Source of the DNA: Pseudomonas kairouanensis
GTDB taxonomy: Bacteria; Pseudomonadota; Gammaproteobacteria; Pseudomonadales; Pseudomonadaceae
Direction of reading: 5' to 3'
Assembly: GCF_004682055.1 (NCBI RefSeq)
Contig: NZ_QUZU01000005.1
Span: forward strand, 1-64,000
DNA length: 64,000 bases
Shown one piece after another: positions 17,422 through 26,207 of this stretch (its first letter is position 1; the number at the start of each line of letters is the position of its first letter). A program made the translations under genes and the position numbers. The notes under the pieces were generated by a model. That model ran no database searches. It was not told where the DNA came from and saw nothing but the letters and a program-made list of their open reading frames with translations.

Positions 17422-19343
17422 GGCTGTGTTTGCAGGCCCTGGCGAATCTTCTCCAGCAATTGATTGATGTGAAACGGCTTGGTGATCAGGTCCATGCGTT
17501 CGCCAAGGAAGTCTTGCCGGTTTGCCGCGTTTTCGGCGTACCCGGTCATGAACAGGACCGGCAGGTCGCTGCGCAGTTCACGGGCGACGTCCGCCAGCTC
17601 GCGGCCGGTCATGTAGGGCAGGCCGACATCGGTGAGCAACAGGTTGATCGTCGGGTCGGCCTTCAAGTACGCAATCGCTTCGTCACCGTCTGCTGCCAGG
17701 CTGCAGTGGTACCCCGCGTCTATCAACACTTCGGCGACAAAGCTGCGCACGGACGGCATGTCTTCGACCACCAGGATGTGCTCGCCATTGGTCACGCCCT
17801 GCACGGCCAATGTCTTGATGGTCGGGTTGGCGGGGCCCTCCGCTGCGGGCAGCATGATGGTGACCTCGGTGCCTTGGCGGGTCACGCTGCGGATCTGCGC
17901 GTCGCCACCGGACTGGCGGGCAAAACCGTAAATGGTCGACAGCCCCAGGCCCGTCCCCTGGCCGATGGGCTTGGTGGTGAAGAAGGGATCGAAGACTTTG
18001 TCGATCACGCTGTGCTCGATGCCGACGCCGTTGTCCCTTACCGACAGGGCGATGTAGGGGCCATTTTCCAGCTTGAGGTTGCCGTTGGAATACGCCGGGT
18101 AAGTGGTGACCCAGATATTGCCACCTTGTGGCAGTGCATCCCTGGCGTTGATCACCAGGTTCAATACCGCGCTTTCCAATTGGATCGGGTCCACCATCGC
18201 CACGGCGGGGTTCAGGGTCAGCTCCAGCTTCAGGGCAATATTTTCGCCGATGGTACGCACCAGCAATTCCTCCAGCGAACGGATATGCGCGTTGATATCG
18301 ATCGGGCGGGTGTCCAGAGGTTGTTGGCGGGCAAAGGCGAGCAGGCGGTTGGTCAGGCCGGCGGCGCTCAGCGCCGAGCTGAGCGCGGCGTCGGCATAGC
18401 CCAGGACCTTTTCAGTGCGCTGGCTTTCGATGCGTTTTTTGATCAGCTCAAGGCTGGTGATGATACCGGTGAGCAGGTTGTTGAAGTCGTGGGCGATACC
18501 GCCGGTGAGTTTGCCCAAGGCGTCCATCTTCTGTGCCTGCAGCAGTTGGGCTTCGGTGCGCGCCAGTTGGGTGGCCGCGTTGGCCAGTTCCGCCTGTTGG
18601 TGACGTTCACGGCGACGGTGCTCGGTCACATCCTCGACAAACACCAGGCTCAAGTCCGCACGTCGATACGGCGAAATCTGCCATTCGGTTTCGCGCAGCT
18701 CGCCTTCGACCTTCATCTGCAGCGTGCCTTTCCAACGTTCACCGGCCGACAGGCGCTCGCACAGTTCACGGATAACACCATGCTGGCCGTCGGCGAAGCA
18801 TTCAAGCAGCGCTTCGGGGTTCAGGTTGTCATGAATCAATTGGGCAAAGGCGTGGTTGCACTCATGCACCTTGAGCTGGGCATCCATCACGGCAATCGGC
18901 GCGCTGATGTTGAAGAAGATCTCGCGAAAACGCGCCTCGCTCTCGCGCAGGGCATATTCGGTGTCGCGCACCCGCAACAGCGTGCGCAGGGTGGCCAGTA
19001 ACACATCCGGGTCCACGGGGTGGATCAGGTAGGCGTCAGCGCCCGCGTCCAGGCCGGTGATGATATCGCCGGTTTCGATCGACGCCGCTGAAACGTGCAC
19101 CACAGGCAGCAACGCGGTGGCCGGATCGGCACGCAGGCGGCGCACGATATCGAAGCCACTCATGTCCGGCAGGTTGACGTCCAGGATCAGCGCATCGATG
19201 TTTTTATCGCCGATGAGGTCCAGCCCTTCCTGCCCGGTGCCGGCTTCCAGCACCTTGTAGAGGTGCCGCTCCAGGCGCCGACGCAGGGCGTAGCGCGTGG
19301 CGGCGTTGTCGTCGACGATCAGCAGTTGGATATCACGTTTCAT
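17418..19343 (-). CDS. hybrid histidine kinase: REC-PAS-HisKA-HATPase-REC
   Basis: This 641-residue soluble protein is the last gene of the stressosome operon. An N-terminal receiver (1-125, likely phosphoacceptor Asp55 in LILDVNLPD) is followed by a PAS-like domain (about 135-250), a dimerisation/phosphoacceptor helix (His285 in GGIAHDFNNLLTG), an ATPase with N, G1 and G2 boxes (NLVINARDAL; DNGVGI; GTGLGLS) and a C-terminal receiver (Asp572 in LLTDVGLP). It has no membrane segment and no DNA-binding or cyclic-di-GMP output domain. It overlaps the preceding kinase gene by 11 bases. Confidence 0.92.
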   Translation of the reverse strand: MKRDIQLLIVDDNAATRYALRRRLERHLYKVLEAGTGQEGLDLIGDKNIDALILDVNLPDMSGFDIVRRLRADPATALLPVVHVSAASIETGDIITGLDAGADAYLIHPVDPDVLLATLRTLLRVRDTEYALRESEARFREIFFNISAPIAVMDAQLKVHECNHAFAQLIHDNLNPEALLECFADGQHGVIRELCERLSAGERWKGTLQMKVEGELRETEWQISPYRRADLSLVFVEDVTEHRRRERHQQAELANAATQLARTEAQLLQAQKMDALGKLTGGIAHDFNNLLTGIITSLELIKKRIESQRTEKVLGYADAALSSALSAAGLTNRLLAFARQQPLDTRPIDINAHIRSLEELLVRTIGENIALKLELTLNPAVAMVDPIQLESAVLNLVINARDALPQGGNIWVTTYPAYSNGNLKLENGPYIALSVRDNGVGIEHSVIDKVFDPFFTTKPIGQGTGLGLSTIYGFARQSGGDAQIRSVTRQGTEVTIMLPAAEGPANPTIKTLAVQGVTNGEHILVVEDMPSVRSFVAEVLIDAGYHCSLAADGDEAIAYLKADPTINLLLTDVGLPYMTGRELADVARELRSDLPVLFMTGYAENAANRQDFLGERMDLITKPFHINQLLEKIRQGLQTQP

Positions 19344-20196
19344 CGACGTTCTCGCTGGAGATGGACAGAGGAATGATCACATAGAACAACGAGCCTACCC
19401 CTGGGGTGCTTTCAACGCCCACTCGACCACCCAGCAGTTCGGCGAAGCGCTTGCACAGCGACAGCCCCAGACCGGTTCCGCGCAAGCGTTTTTGCAGCGG
19501 TGAGTCGATCTGGGAAAAGTCTTCGAACAGGTTGCTATGCAGCTCGGCGGGTATGCCCAGGCCGGTGTCCTGCACGGCGAAGCGAATCTCGTGCTCACTC
19601 TCCATGCGCGCTGAAATCCGCACTTCGCCCTGCAGGGTGAACTTCAAGGCATTGGAGATAAAGTTGCGCAGAATCTGCGCCAGCTTCTTGTCATCGGTAT
19701 AGAGCTTGGGCAAGCCGGACGGCTCTTCGAAAATAAGGTCCACCGACGATGCATCGACAATGGGGCGAAACATGCCGCGCAGGGCCGAGAACAGGTCGAA
19801 CATGTCGAACCAGGCCGGCGAGATGGTGATTCGCCCCGCCTCGATCTTGGCCAGGTCGAGCAAGTCGTCGACCATTTCACGCAGCTCGCGCGCCGAGCTG
19901 CGCACAAAGCCGACTTGAATATGTTGCTCGGGGCTCAGCGGGCCATCCAGTTCATCGGCCAGCAGGCTGGTAATGCTCAGGATCGAACCCAGGGGCGTGC
20001 GGAACTCATGGCTCATATACGACAGGAAACGGCTTTTGAGGTCTGACGCCTGGCGCAATTGATCGGCCTGCATGTCCAGTTCGGCATAGAGTGCGAGCAC
20101 GCCCTGGTTGGTCTCGTCCAACTCGGTGCGCAAAGCAACCGCTTCTTCGCGAAGGCGTTCGATTTGCTCAGTGAGCGAGGCAGTGGTCTCAGCCAT
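19333..20196 (-). CDS. soluble histidine kinase of the stressosome operon
   Basis: The protein has 287 residues from ATG 20196, which overlaps the preceding stop by eight bases. An N-terminal coiled coil (about 5-50) leads directly into HisKA (His63 in YMSHEFRTPLGSI) and a complete HATPase with NFISNALKFT, DTGLGIP and GTGLGLSLCKRF. There is no sensor domain or membrane segment, so its input is probably protein contact, plausibly the stressosome switch proteins. The likely acceptor is one of the receiver domains of the next gene. Confidence 0.9.
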   Translation of the reverse strand: MAETTASLTEQIERLREEAVALRTELDETNQGVLALYAELDMQADQLRQASDLKSRFLSYMSHEFRTPLGSILSITSLLADELDGPLSPEQHIQVGFVRSSARELREMVDDLLDLAKIEAGRITISPAWFDMFDLFSALRGMFRPIVDASSVDLIFEEPSGLPKLYTDDKKLAQILRNFISNALKFTLQGEVRISARMESEHEIRFAVQDTGLGIPAELHSNLFEDFSQIDSPLQKRLRGTGLGLSLCKRFAELLGGRVGVESTPGVGSLFYVIIPLSISSENVDET

Positions 20197-21196
20197 CAAT
20201 GGCCTCCAGGGCAATCACGAAGACGGTAACGTCATCCCGACCACGACAGAAATCGCGGTGCAGGATGGCGGCGATCAGGGCCGGGTGGCGATGGACGAGC
20301 CCGGGGTAATCCGACAGATTCCAGCGTGATTGCAGGCCGTCGCTGTACATAATCAGCAACTGGCCTGCCACCTGAGGGTAGTCGAAGGGATGTGCCTTGC
20401 GAAACTGCACGCCGACGATGCCAGGGTGGGACGCCAACCCGCGTGACTTGTCCGGCCCGATCAGGCTGGCGCCGATGTTGCCTACGCCGGTAAAGCGCAG
20501 GTTATCGGCCACGGCATCGTACTGGGCCACGGCAATGGCGCCGCCACGGGTGCCGCCCATGGCCACATGCATGTCGTTCATCAACACCGTCGCATCCACG
20601 AAGGCCGCCTGTGCGAATACCTGTTCGCCGGCCTTGGCGGCTTGCTCTGCCAGCTCGCCATGGCCCAGGCCGTCGGCTACCAGTACGCTGAAGCGGCCCG
20701 GTTCGATTGCCAGGTGCCAGGCATCGCCGCAGTGCGGATCGTTGTGCAGGGAATGCTGGCTGACGCCGTAGCGGATATCCTTGGCCTTGGCACCACGGGG
20801 CGCAACCCTGGCGAGGATCGCTGTGCCACGCGCGTCGGCATACACATCGAACACTTCGGCCAGGCGTGAAACAGCCCCCAGGCCTATGCCCTGGGTGCCC
20901 CCCGTGGAAAAGCCATCCACTAGGCAGCTGTTCAGGTCCAGGCCCTGGCCACGGTCCACGGCCAATAGCTCGACAGCACCGTTGCCAGTGGCGCGCAGGT
21001 GCAGCGCGCCGTGGTCGGCATGCTTGAGGATATTGCTGGCCAATTCCGTGGCCACCAGGGCCACGCGGCCGGCATCGGTTTCGTCAAAGCCCAGTTGTTC
21101 GGCGAGCTTCTGCGCCACGCGCCGGGTGTGGCCGACCTGGCTTACCTCTTCAATCAACAATACGTGCGTCAGGGCACTGGGAATGTTCAGGCCCAT
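20189..21196 (-). CDS. fusion of RsbT-like HATPase and RsbX/SpoIIE-type PP2C phosphatase
   Basis: The 335-residue protein has two parts. The N-terminal part (about 1-135) is an anti-sigma-factor-like ATPase with VALVATELASNILKHADHGA, DRGQGLDL and GGTQGIGLGAVSRL. The C-terminal part (about 145-335) is a PP2C/SpoIIE-like phosphatase with VLVADGLGHGELAEQAA, MYSDGLQSRW and CRGRDDVTVFV. In B. subtilis, RsbX dephosphorylates RsbR and RsbS to reset the stressosome; the same role fits here by position directly after rsbT. The fused ATPase is not part of B. subtilis RsbX. It overlaps rsbT by 10 bases. Confidence 0.88.
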   Translation of the reverse strand: MGLNIPSALTHVLLIEEVSQVGHTRRVAQKLAEQLGFDETDAGRVALVATELASNILKHADHGALHLRATGNGAVELLAVDRGQGLDLNSCLVDGFSTGGTQGIGLGAVSRLAEVFDVYADARGTAILARVAPRGAKAKDIRYGVSQHSLHNDPHCGDAWHLAIEPGRFSVLVADGLGHGELAEQAAKAGEQVFAQAAFVDATVLMNDMHVAMGGTRGGAIAVAQYDAVADNLRFTGVGNIGASLIGPDKSRGLASHPGIVGVQFRKAHPFDYPQVAGQLLIMYSDGLQSRWNLSDYPGLVHRHPALIAAILHRDFCRGRDDVTVFVIALEAIDG

Positions 21197-21591
21197 CGGG
21201 TGATCGTCACGCGGGTGCCTTTGCCTGGCGCGGTGTCCAGTTCAAATTCTTCCACCAGGCGCTTGGCCCCGGTGAGGCCCAGGCCCAGCCCGCCGCCGGA
21301 GGTCCAGCCGTCGGTCATGGCCAGCTTGAGGTCGGGAATCCCCGGGCCCTCGTCGCGAAAGGTCAGGCGCACGCCGGTGCGGTGGTCTTTCTCGATAATT
21401 GCCCAGTCCATATACCCGCCACCGCCGTACACCACGGTGTTGCGGGCCAGCTCGCTGACCGCCGTGACCAGCTTGGTCAGGTCGATCAGGCGCATGCCGC
21501 AGTCCTGGGCCAGTTTGCGTACCAATTGTCGAGCCAGCACAACGTCCTGTTCTATCAGCACGGGATGGGTGCCGCTGCTGGCTTGGGTCAT
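21187..21591 (-). CDS. rsbT: RsbT switch kinase homologue
   Basis: This 134-residue GHKL serine/threonine kinase has an N box SELARNTVVYGGGG, G1 DEGPGIPD and G2 SGGGLGLGLTGAKRLVEEF, close to B. subtilis RsbT in length and motifs. In the known stressosome, RsbT is held by RsbR/RsbS, phosphorylates them under stress, and is released to activate a downstream partner. Its start overlaps the rsbS stop in an ATGA junction. The released partner here is not the B. subtilis RsbU phosphatase, because none is encoded nearby. Confidence 0.93.
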   Translation of the reverse strand: MTQASSGTHPVLIEQDVVLARQLVRKLAQDCGMRLIDLTKLVTAVSELARNTVVYGGGGYMDWAIIEKDHRTGVRLTFRDEGPGIPDLKLAMTDGWTSGGGLGLGLTGAKRLVEEFELDTAPGKGTRVTITRWA

Positions 21592-21950
21592 GAGTGTTCC
21601 ACCCGGTCGCGCAACAGTTTCATGCCGCGCTCGACATTGAGCGCGGTGGCCACCCCAGGCAAGGTCATGCCCAGTTCCACCAGGGTGATGGCAACGGCGG
21701 GCTGCATGCCTACCAATACGGTCTGGGCGTCCATGATGCGCGACAGCCCGGAAATAGTGCCGATCATGCGGCCGATGAACGAGTCGACCATGTCCAGCGC
21801 CGAGATATCGATCAGCACACCGCGCGCCGAAGTGCGGCTGATGCGCTCCGACAAGTCGTCCTGCAAGGTCAGCGCGAGTTGGTCGTGCATGTCCACTTGA
21901 ATGGTCACGAGCAAAAACTCGCCCATCTGCAATATAGGGATGCGTTCCAT
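21588..21950 (-). CDS. rsbS: RsbS STAS-domain stressosome scaffold
   Basis: This 120-residue single STAS-domain protein carries the segment GVLIDISALDMVDSFIGRMIG; Ser57 aligns with the RsbT-phosphorylated serine of B. subtilis RsbS (Ser59) by eye. With RsbR it would build the icosahedral core that sequesters RsbT. It starts two bases after the rsbR stop and its stop overlaps rsbT. Calling it rsbS and not a SpoIIAA-like antagonist rests on the gene order and the length. Confidence 0.92.
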   Translation of the reverse strand: MERIPILQMGEFLLVTIQVDMHDQLALTLQDDLSERISRTSARGVLIDISALDMVDSFIGRMIGTISGLSRIMDAQTVLVGMQPAVAITLVELGMTLPGVATALNVERGMKLLRDRVEHS

Positions 21951-21952
21951 AC

Positions 21953-22804
21953 TCAAACGGCCTTGGTAACGGTGACGCCCAGACGCTTGAGGGACAGCGC
22001 CAGAGCGTCCGCCAGATTGGCCTTGGTGATCACGCCTTGCAGGTCCAGGCCCAGGTGCACGATGGTCTGGGCAATTTGTGGGCGTACGCCGCTGATGATG
22101 CAGTCGGCGCCCATCAGGCGGATGGCCGTCACGGTTTTGAGCAGATGCTGGGCCACCAGCGTGTCGACGGTCGGCACGCCGGTGATGTCGATGATGGCAA
22201 TTTCTGCGCCGGTATCGACGATGCGTTGCAGCAGCGACTCCATGACCACTTGAGTGCGTTGGGAGTCCAGGGTGCCGATCATCGGCAGCGCCAGCACGCC
22301 ATCCCACAGCTTGACCACCGGGGTCGACAGCTCCAGCAGCTCTTCTTGCTGGCGCTTGATCACCGACTCACGGGACTTCTGGAAGGTACGGATGGTGTGC
22401 ATGCCCAGGGCGTCCAGCAGCTCGGAAATCTCCCAGAGCTGTTCGGCCAGTTGCGTCGGTTGCTCGGCGTATTCGCGTTGCAGCAGGGTGAACAATGGGC
22501 CTTTGAGGGCAAAGATGAAACTGGCGGTCTGCTGGGAGTCATGCCCCAGCAGTGCGCGGCTGTGGGAGAGCTTTTCCAGGAAAACCCGGGTTTCTGCCCA
22601 GTTTTCCTGGTTGATGTTTTGCGAGCCGCCTTGTTGCAGCACGCCGGTCAGCAGGCCGAGAAACTCGTTGGCCTGCTGTTTGATATCGTCTTCTTTGAGG
22701 TTGCGCGTGGCGCCGGAGGCTTCAAGGCTTTTGACCCAGGCTGTCGACAAATCAGCCTTGCTGGCCTGTAGCGCCGTAACGGTGTTTGCGTGAAGTGTTG
22801 CCAT
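21953..22804 (-). CDS. rsbR: RsbR stressosome sensor/co-antagonist
   Basis: The protein has 283 residues from ATG 22804, which follows AAGGAG. The N-terminal all-helical part (about 1-150, with W23 and FLGLLTGVLQQ) resembles the RsbRD_N sensory domain rather than a haem-binding globin. The C-terminal STAS domain (about 165-280) has both positions phosphorylated in B. subtilis RsbRA: the Thr in DITGVPTVDT and the Thr in SGVRPQIAQT. It is the first gene of the operon. The signal it senses is unknown; no cofactor-binding motif is evident. Confidence 0.93.
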   Translation of the reverse strand: MATLHANTVTALQASKADLSTAWVKSLEASGATRNLKEDDIKQQANEFLGLLTGVLQQGGSQNINQENWAETRVFLEKLSHSRALLGHDSQQTASFIFALKGPLFTLLQREYAEQPTQLAEQLWEISELLDALGMHTIRTFQKSRESVIKRQQEELLELSTPVVKLWDGVLALPMIGTLDSQRTQVVMESLLQRIVDTGAEIAIIDITGVPTVDTLVAQHLLKTVTAIRLMGADCIISGVRPQIAQTIVHLGLDLQGVITKANLADALALSLKRLGVTVTKAV

Positions 22805-22973
22805 GGGGGAAAGCTCCTTGAATGCCGGTTGGATGCAGCGCAATTTATACTAATTCGAACTGTTTTAAATTGTTTCGGATGTGCCCGGCGTGTAATACCC
22901 ATGGGCACGCCGCGCGAGGGCGCTGGGGCTCAGTTACTATAGTTAGCCTCCCTCGATCAGCCAGTGGCCCGCC

Positions 22974-23876
22974 GTGATCATCAATTTCGACCTCAACGAC
23001 CTCCAAGCCTTCCGCGCCGTCGTGGACAAAGGCAGCTTTCGCGGCGCCGCTGAGGCGATTCGTATCTCCCAACCGGCGCTGAGCCGGCGCATCGAAAAGC
23101 TTGAATCGGCCCTGGACGTGAAGCTGTTCGAGCGCACGACTCGGCGTGTGAGTCTGACCATGGTGGGGCGCGCTTTTCTCCCACAAGTTGAAAGAATATT
23201 GGATGACCTCGACATTGCCTTGATGGGCATCAGCAATGTGGCCTCCACGCGCATGGGCAACGTCACCATCGCCTGTGTACCGTCCACGGCGTATTACTTC
23301 ATGCCCCACGTCATCTCCGAATTCCACAAGCTGTACCCGAAGATTCGCCTGCGGGTGCTGGATGCCAGTGCCGGTGAAGTGTGCAACGCGGTGGAAAGTG
23401 GCGAGGCGGATTTCGGCGTGAGTTTCAGTGGCAGCCTGGCTGATGAAGTGGAGTTCGAGTTGCTGCTGCAGGAGCGTTATGTGCTGGCCTGTCGCCGTGA
23501 TCATCCGCTGGCCGGGCGCGAGAGCGTGCCGTGGGCCGAAGCCTACGAGCACGACTACATCACGGTGGACAAAACCTCGGGTAACCGCTTCCTGCTGGAC
23601 CAGGCCCTGCGCGGTGTGCGGGTGAAAAAGCCGAGCATCTGCGAGACCCACCACGTCACGACGATGATCGGCTTGGTAGAAGCTGGGCTGGGGGTGGCGA
23701 TGGTGCCGTCGATTGCCATGCCGGCGATCGAGCATCCGATTCTGGTCAGCGTGCCGCTGGTAGAACCGCAAGTGATGCGCAATGTGGGCTTGATAAAACG
23801 CCGCGGGCGGACATTGCCGCCAGCGGCGCTGGAGTTGGAGCGATTGGTGCGGGAGATGCCGTTCCGGTCAGCGTGA
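22974..23876 (+). CDS. LysR-family regulator
   Basis: The 300-residue protein starts at a GTG with MIINFDLNDLQAF. Its winged HTH is FRAVVDKGSFRGAAEAIRISQPALSRRIEKLE and a periplasmic-binding-like effector domain covers about 90-295. It is convergent with, and overlaps by nine bases, the binding-protein gene of the neighbouring transport operon. It may regulate that operon, although LysR genes are more often divergent from their targets. The effector is unknown. Confidence 0.9.
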   Translation: MIINFDLNDLQAFRAVVDKGSFRGAAEAIRISQPALSRRIEKLESALDVKLFERTTRRVSLTMVGRAFLPQVERILDDLDIALMGISNVASTRMGNVTIACVPSTAYYFMPHVISEFHKLYPKIRLRVLDASAGEVCNAVESGEADFGVSFSGSLADEVEFELLLQERYVLACRRDHPLAGRESVPWAEAYEHDYITVDKTSGNRFLLDQALRGVRVKKPSICETHHVTTMIGLVEAGLGVAMVPSIAMPAIEHPILVSVPLVEPQVMRNVGLIKRRGRTLPPAALELERLVREMPFRSA

Positions 23877-24629
23877 TACCGAGTCCAGGCCGGTGGATTG
23901 CACCACCGGTTGCGCCTCGGGTGAGGCCAGGTACTGCAACAGTGCCTTGGCCTGGGCCGGGTGTTCGGCATTCACCGGAATGCCCGCCGCAAAACGCGTT
24001 ACCGATTGCACGTCTTCCGGGATTTTGCCCACGTAGGTCACCCCCGGCACCGGCAACAGTTCCGCCACCTGCTGCAAGCCCACTTCGTAGTCACCCTTGG
24101 CGACCTGCTCGGCCACCGGGACGCGTTCGATCATGGTGCCCTTGGCCGGCATGCCGAGTTTCTTGAACAACTCCTTCTGCACATACACACCGCTGGCGCT
24201 GTCCGAATACGCCACGGACTTGGCCTTGCTCAGCACGGCCTTGAGTTCGGCATCGGTGCCGATGGCGGGCTTGGCGGCGCCTGCTTTGACCACCAGGCCG
24301 ATGCGCGAGTCGGCCAGCTCCACGCGGGACGCCGGGTCGACCTTGCCTTGCTTGATCAAGTCATCCAACGCGTAGCCGACCATGATCACCACGTCGGCAT
24401 GTTCGCCACGGGCCAGGCGGTTGGGAATGGCTTGCGGCGCCTTGCCCATGGACGGGCCGAGGATGGTGTCCAGGGTGTCGCCGCTGTGCTGGGCATACTG
24501 CGGGCCCAGCAGCTTATAAGCGGCCGTGAAGCCGCCGGAGGTCATCACCTTGAGTTCTTCAGCCTGGGCAGTCAGCGCCAGGGCGCCAAGGGCCAGGGCC
24601 GACAGGGTCTTGAGCAATGGCTGCATCAT
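23868..24629 (-). CDS. periplasmic substrate-binding protein, ModA-like family
   Basis: This 253-residue protein has a signal peptide ([19 protein letters not shown]) and the fold signatures of ModA/type 2 binding proteins: [35 protein letters not shown] and [17 protein letters not shown]. Its ATG overlaps the stop of an MFS symporter gene (ATGA), so the two are translationally coupled. No ABC permease or ATPase is adjacent. Similar solo proteins are often annotated as extracellular solute-binding proteins in organic-acid uptake loci. The ligand may be an organic anion rather than molybdate, which is inference. Confidence 0.8.
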   Translation of the reverse strand: MMQPLLKTLSALALGALALTAQAEELKVMTSGGFTAAYKLLGPQYAQHSGDTLDTILGPSMGKAPQAIPNRLARGEHADVVIMVGYALDDLIKQGKVDPASRVELADSRIGLVVKAGAAKPAIGTDAELKAVLSKAKSVAYSDSASGVYVQKELFKKLGMPAKGTMIERVPVAEQVAKGDYEVGLQQVAELLPVPGVTYVGKIPEDVQSVTRFAAGIPVNAEHPAQAKALLQYLASPEAQPVVQSTGLDSVSR

Positions 24630-25930
24630 GCGGCCCCCTGCATCACCTGGCCACGGGCGTTGGCGCGGCGATACAGTGCCAGGGTCGAGCACAGCGCGCA
24701 CGCCGCCGCGAACATCATCCAATAGGCGGGCGAGGCCTTGTCTTCGGTGATGTGAATGAACCAGGTGGAAATCGCCGGGGTGAAACCGCCGAAGATCGCC
24801 GTTGCCAGGCTGTAGGCCAGGGAGAAACCGGCCACGCGCACTTCCACCGGCATGATCTCGGTAAGGGCCGGGATCATCGCACCGTTGTACAGGCCATAAA
24901 GGAAGGAGAACCACAGCAGGGTTTCCAGCATATGAGCAAAGCTCGGTGCGTTCACCACGTAGGACAGGGCTGGGTAGGCGGTCAGCACTGTCAGCACGGT
25001 CATGGCGATCAATACCGGCTTGCGGCCGAAACGGTCACTGAGGGTGCCGCCGATGGGCAGCCACACAAAGTTCGACACCGCCACCAGCAGGGTCACCAGC
25101 AACGCGTCGGAAGTGCTCAGTTGCAGCACGGTCTTGCCGAAGGTTGGTGCGTACACGGTGATCAGGTAGAACGCGGTGGTGGTCATGGCCACCATCAGCA
25201 TGCCGCCGATGACCACGGTCCAGTTTTTCACCAGGGTGGCCAGCACTTCGCGCATGGTGGGGCGATGCTTGCGGTTGGCGAACTCTTCGGTTTCCTGCAG
25301 GTTGCGACGCAGGATAAAGATGAATGGGATGATCACGCAGCCGATGGCGAACGGAATGCGCCAGCCCCAATCGGCGACCACGGCGGGCTCCATCCATACG
25401 TTCAGGCCATAGCCCAGCGCGGCGGCGACAACGATGGAGATCTGTTGGCTGCCCGATTGCCAGCTGGTGTAGAAGCCTTTGCGGCCAGGCGTGGCCATTT
25501 CAGACAGGTACACCGACACGCCACCCAGTTCCGCACCGGCCGAGAAACCTTGCAGCAGCCGGCCCAGCAGTACCAGCGCCGGAGCCCACAGGCCAATGGT
25601 GTGATAACCGGGCACCAGCACGATCAGCAGCGTGCCGCTGGCCATGATCGACAGGGTCACGATCAGCCCTTTGCGACGACCGACGTCATCGATGTAGGCA
25701 CCCAAAATGATTGCGCCCAGCGGACGCATCAGGAAGCCCGCGCCGAACACGGCGAAGGTCATCATTAATGACGCAAACTCATTAGCGGCAGGGAAGAACG
25801 CGGCAGCGATGTAGGTGGCGTAGAAACCGAACAGGAAGAAGTCGAACTGTTCGAGGAAGTTGCCCGAAGTAACGCGGAATACCGCGCCAATTTTCGAGCG
25901 GGCAGAGTCGGGCCGGGTAGGGCTAGTCAT
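24626..25930 (-). CDS. metabolite:H+ symporter (citrate/dicarboxylate-like MHS family MFS)
   Basis: This 434-residue inner-membrane protein has 12 predicted helices. It carries the MHS family features [23 protein letters not shown], the motif [36 protein letters not shown] and [22 protein letters not shown]. The closest known types are citrate, tricarballylate and alpha-ketoglutarate proton symporters. It is the first gene of a two-gene operon with the ModA-like binding protein. A polycarboxylate substrate is likely, but which one is open. Confidence 0.88.
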   Translation of the reverse strand: MTSPTRPDSARSKIGAVFRVTSGNFLEQFDFFLFGFYATYIAAAFFPAANEFASLMMTFAVFGAGFLMRPLGAIILGAYIDDVGRRKGLIVTLSIMASGTLLIVLVPGYHTIGLWAPALVLLGRLLQGFSAGAELGGVSVYLSEMATPGRKGFYTSWQSGSQQISIVVAAALGYGLNVWMEPAVVADWGWRIPFAIGCVIIPFIFILRRNLQETEEFANRKHRPTMREVLATLVKNWTVVIGGMLMVAMTTTAFYLITVYAPTFGKTVLQLSTSDALLVTLLVAVSNFVWLPIGGTLSDRFGRKPVLIAMTVLTVLTAYPALSYVVNAPSFAHMLETLLWFSFLYGLYNGAMIPALTEIMPVEVRVAGFSLAYSLATAIFGGFTPAISTWFIHITEDKASPAYWMMFAAACALCSTLALYRRANARGQVMQGAA

Positions 25931-26106
25931 GGTTTTGTGTCTCCAGCGTTCTTTTTAAAGTGCTTGTTTCGCCTAAGACCGAGGATAGTGGCTGACACAT
26001 TTAGAAATGATAAGTGACAAATTTGGATGGATTGATGCGTGTTGGTTATTAATCGGCGGGGCGTCGAAAAGCCCGACCCTGATCGCGCAGGCAATGAAGA
26101 TCCAAA

Positions 26107-26195
26107 TGTGGGAGCGGGCTTGCTCGCGAATGCGCTGGGTCAGTGAATGAATTTTTATCTGTTACACCGCATTCGCGAGCAAGCCCGCTCCCACA
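26107..26195. repeat. REPIN: two inverted REP sequences with perfect 28-bp arms
   Basis: TGTGGGAGCGGGCTTGCTCG at the left and its exact inverse at the right extend to 28 bp per arm around a 33-base spacer. It lies between the VOC gene's 3' end and the symporter promoter region and could form a large hairpin at the end of the VOC transcript. Confidence 0.9.
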
Positions 26196-26207
26196 GGGGG
26201 TCGATGT

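Noticed and set aside
17430..19001. 523-codon plus-strand frame over the hybrid kinase gene
   Set aside because: Antisense to a multi-domain kinase with intact motifs; its residues show only codon-bias composition.
24617..25768. 383-codon plus-strand frame
   Set aside because: Antisense shadow of the 12-span symporter, His/Gln-rich with no recognisable domain.
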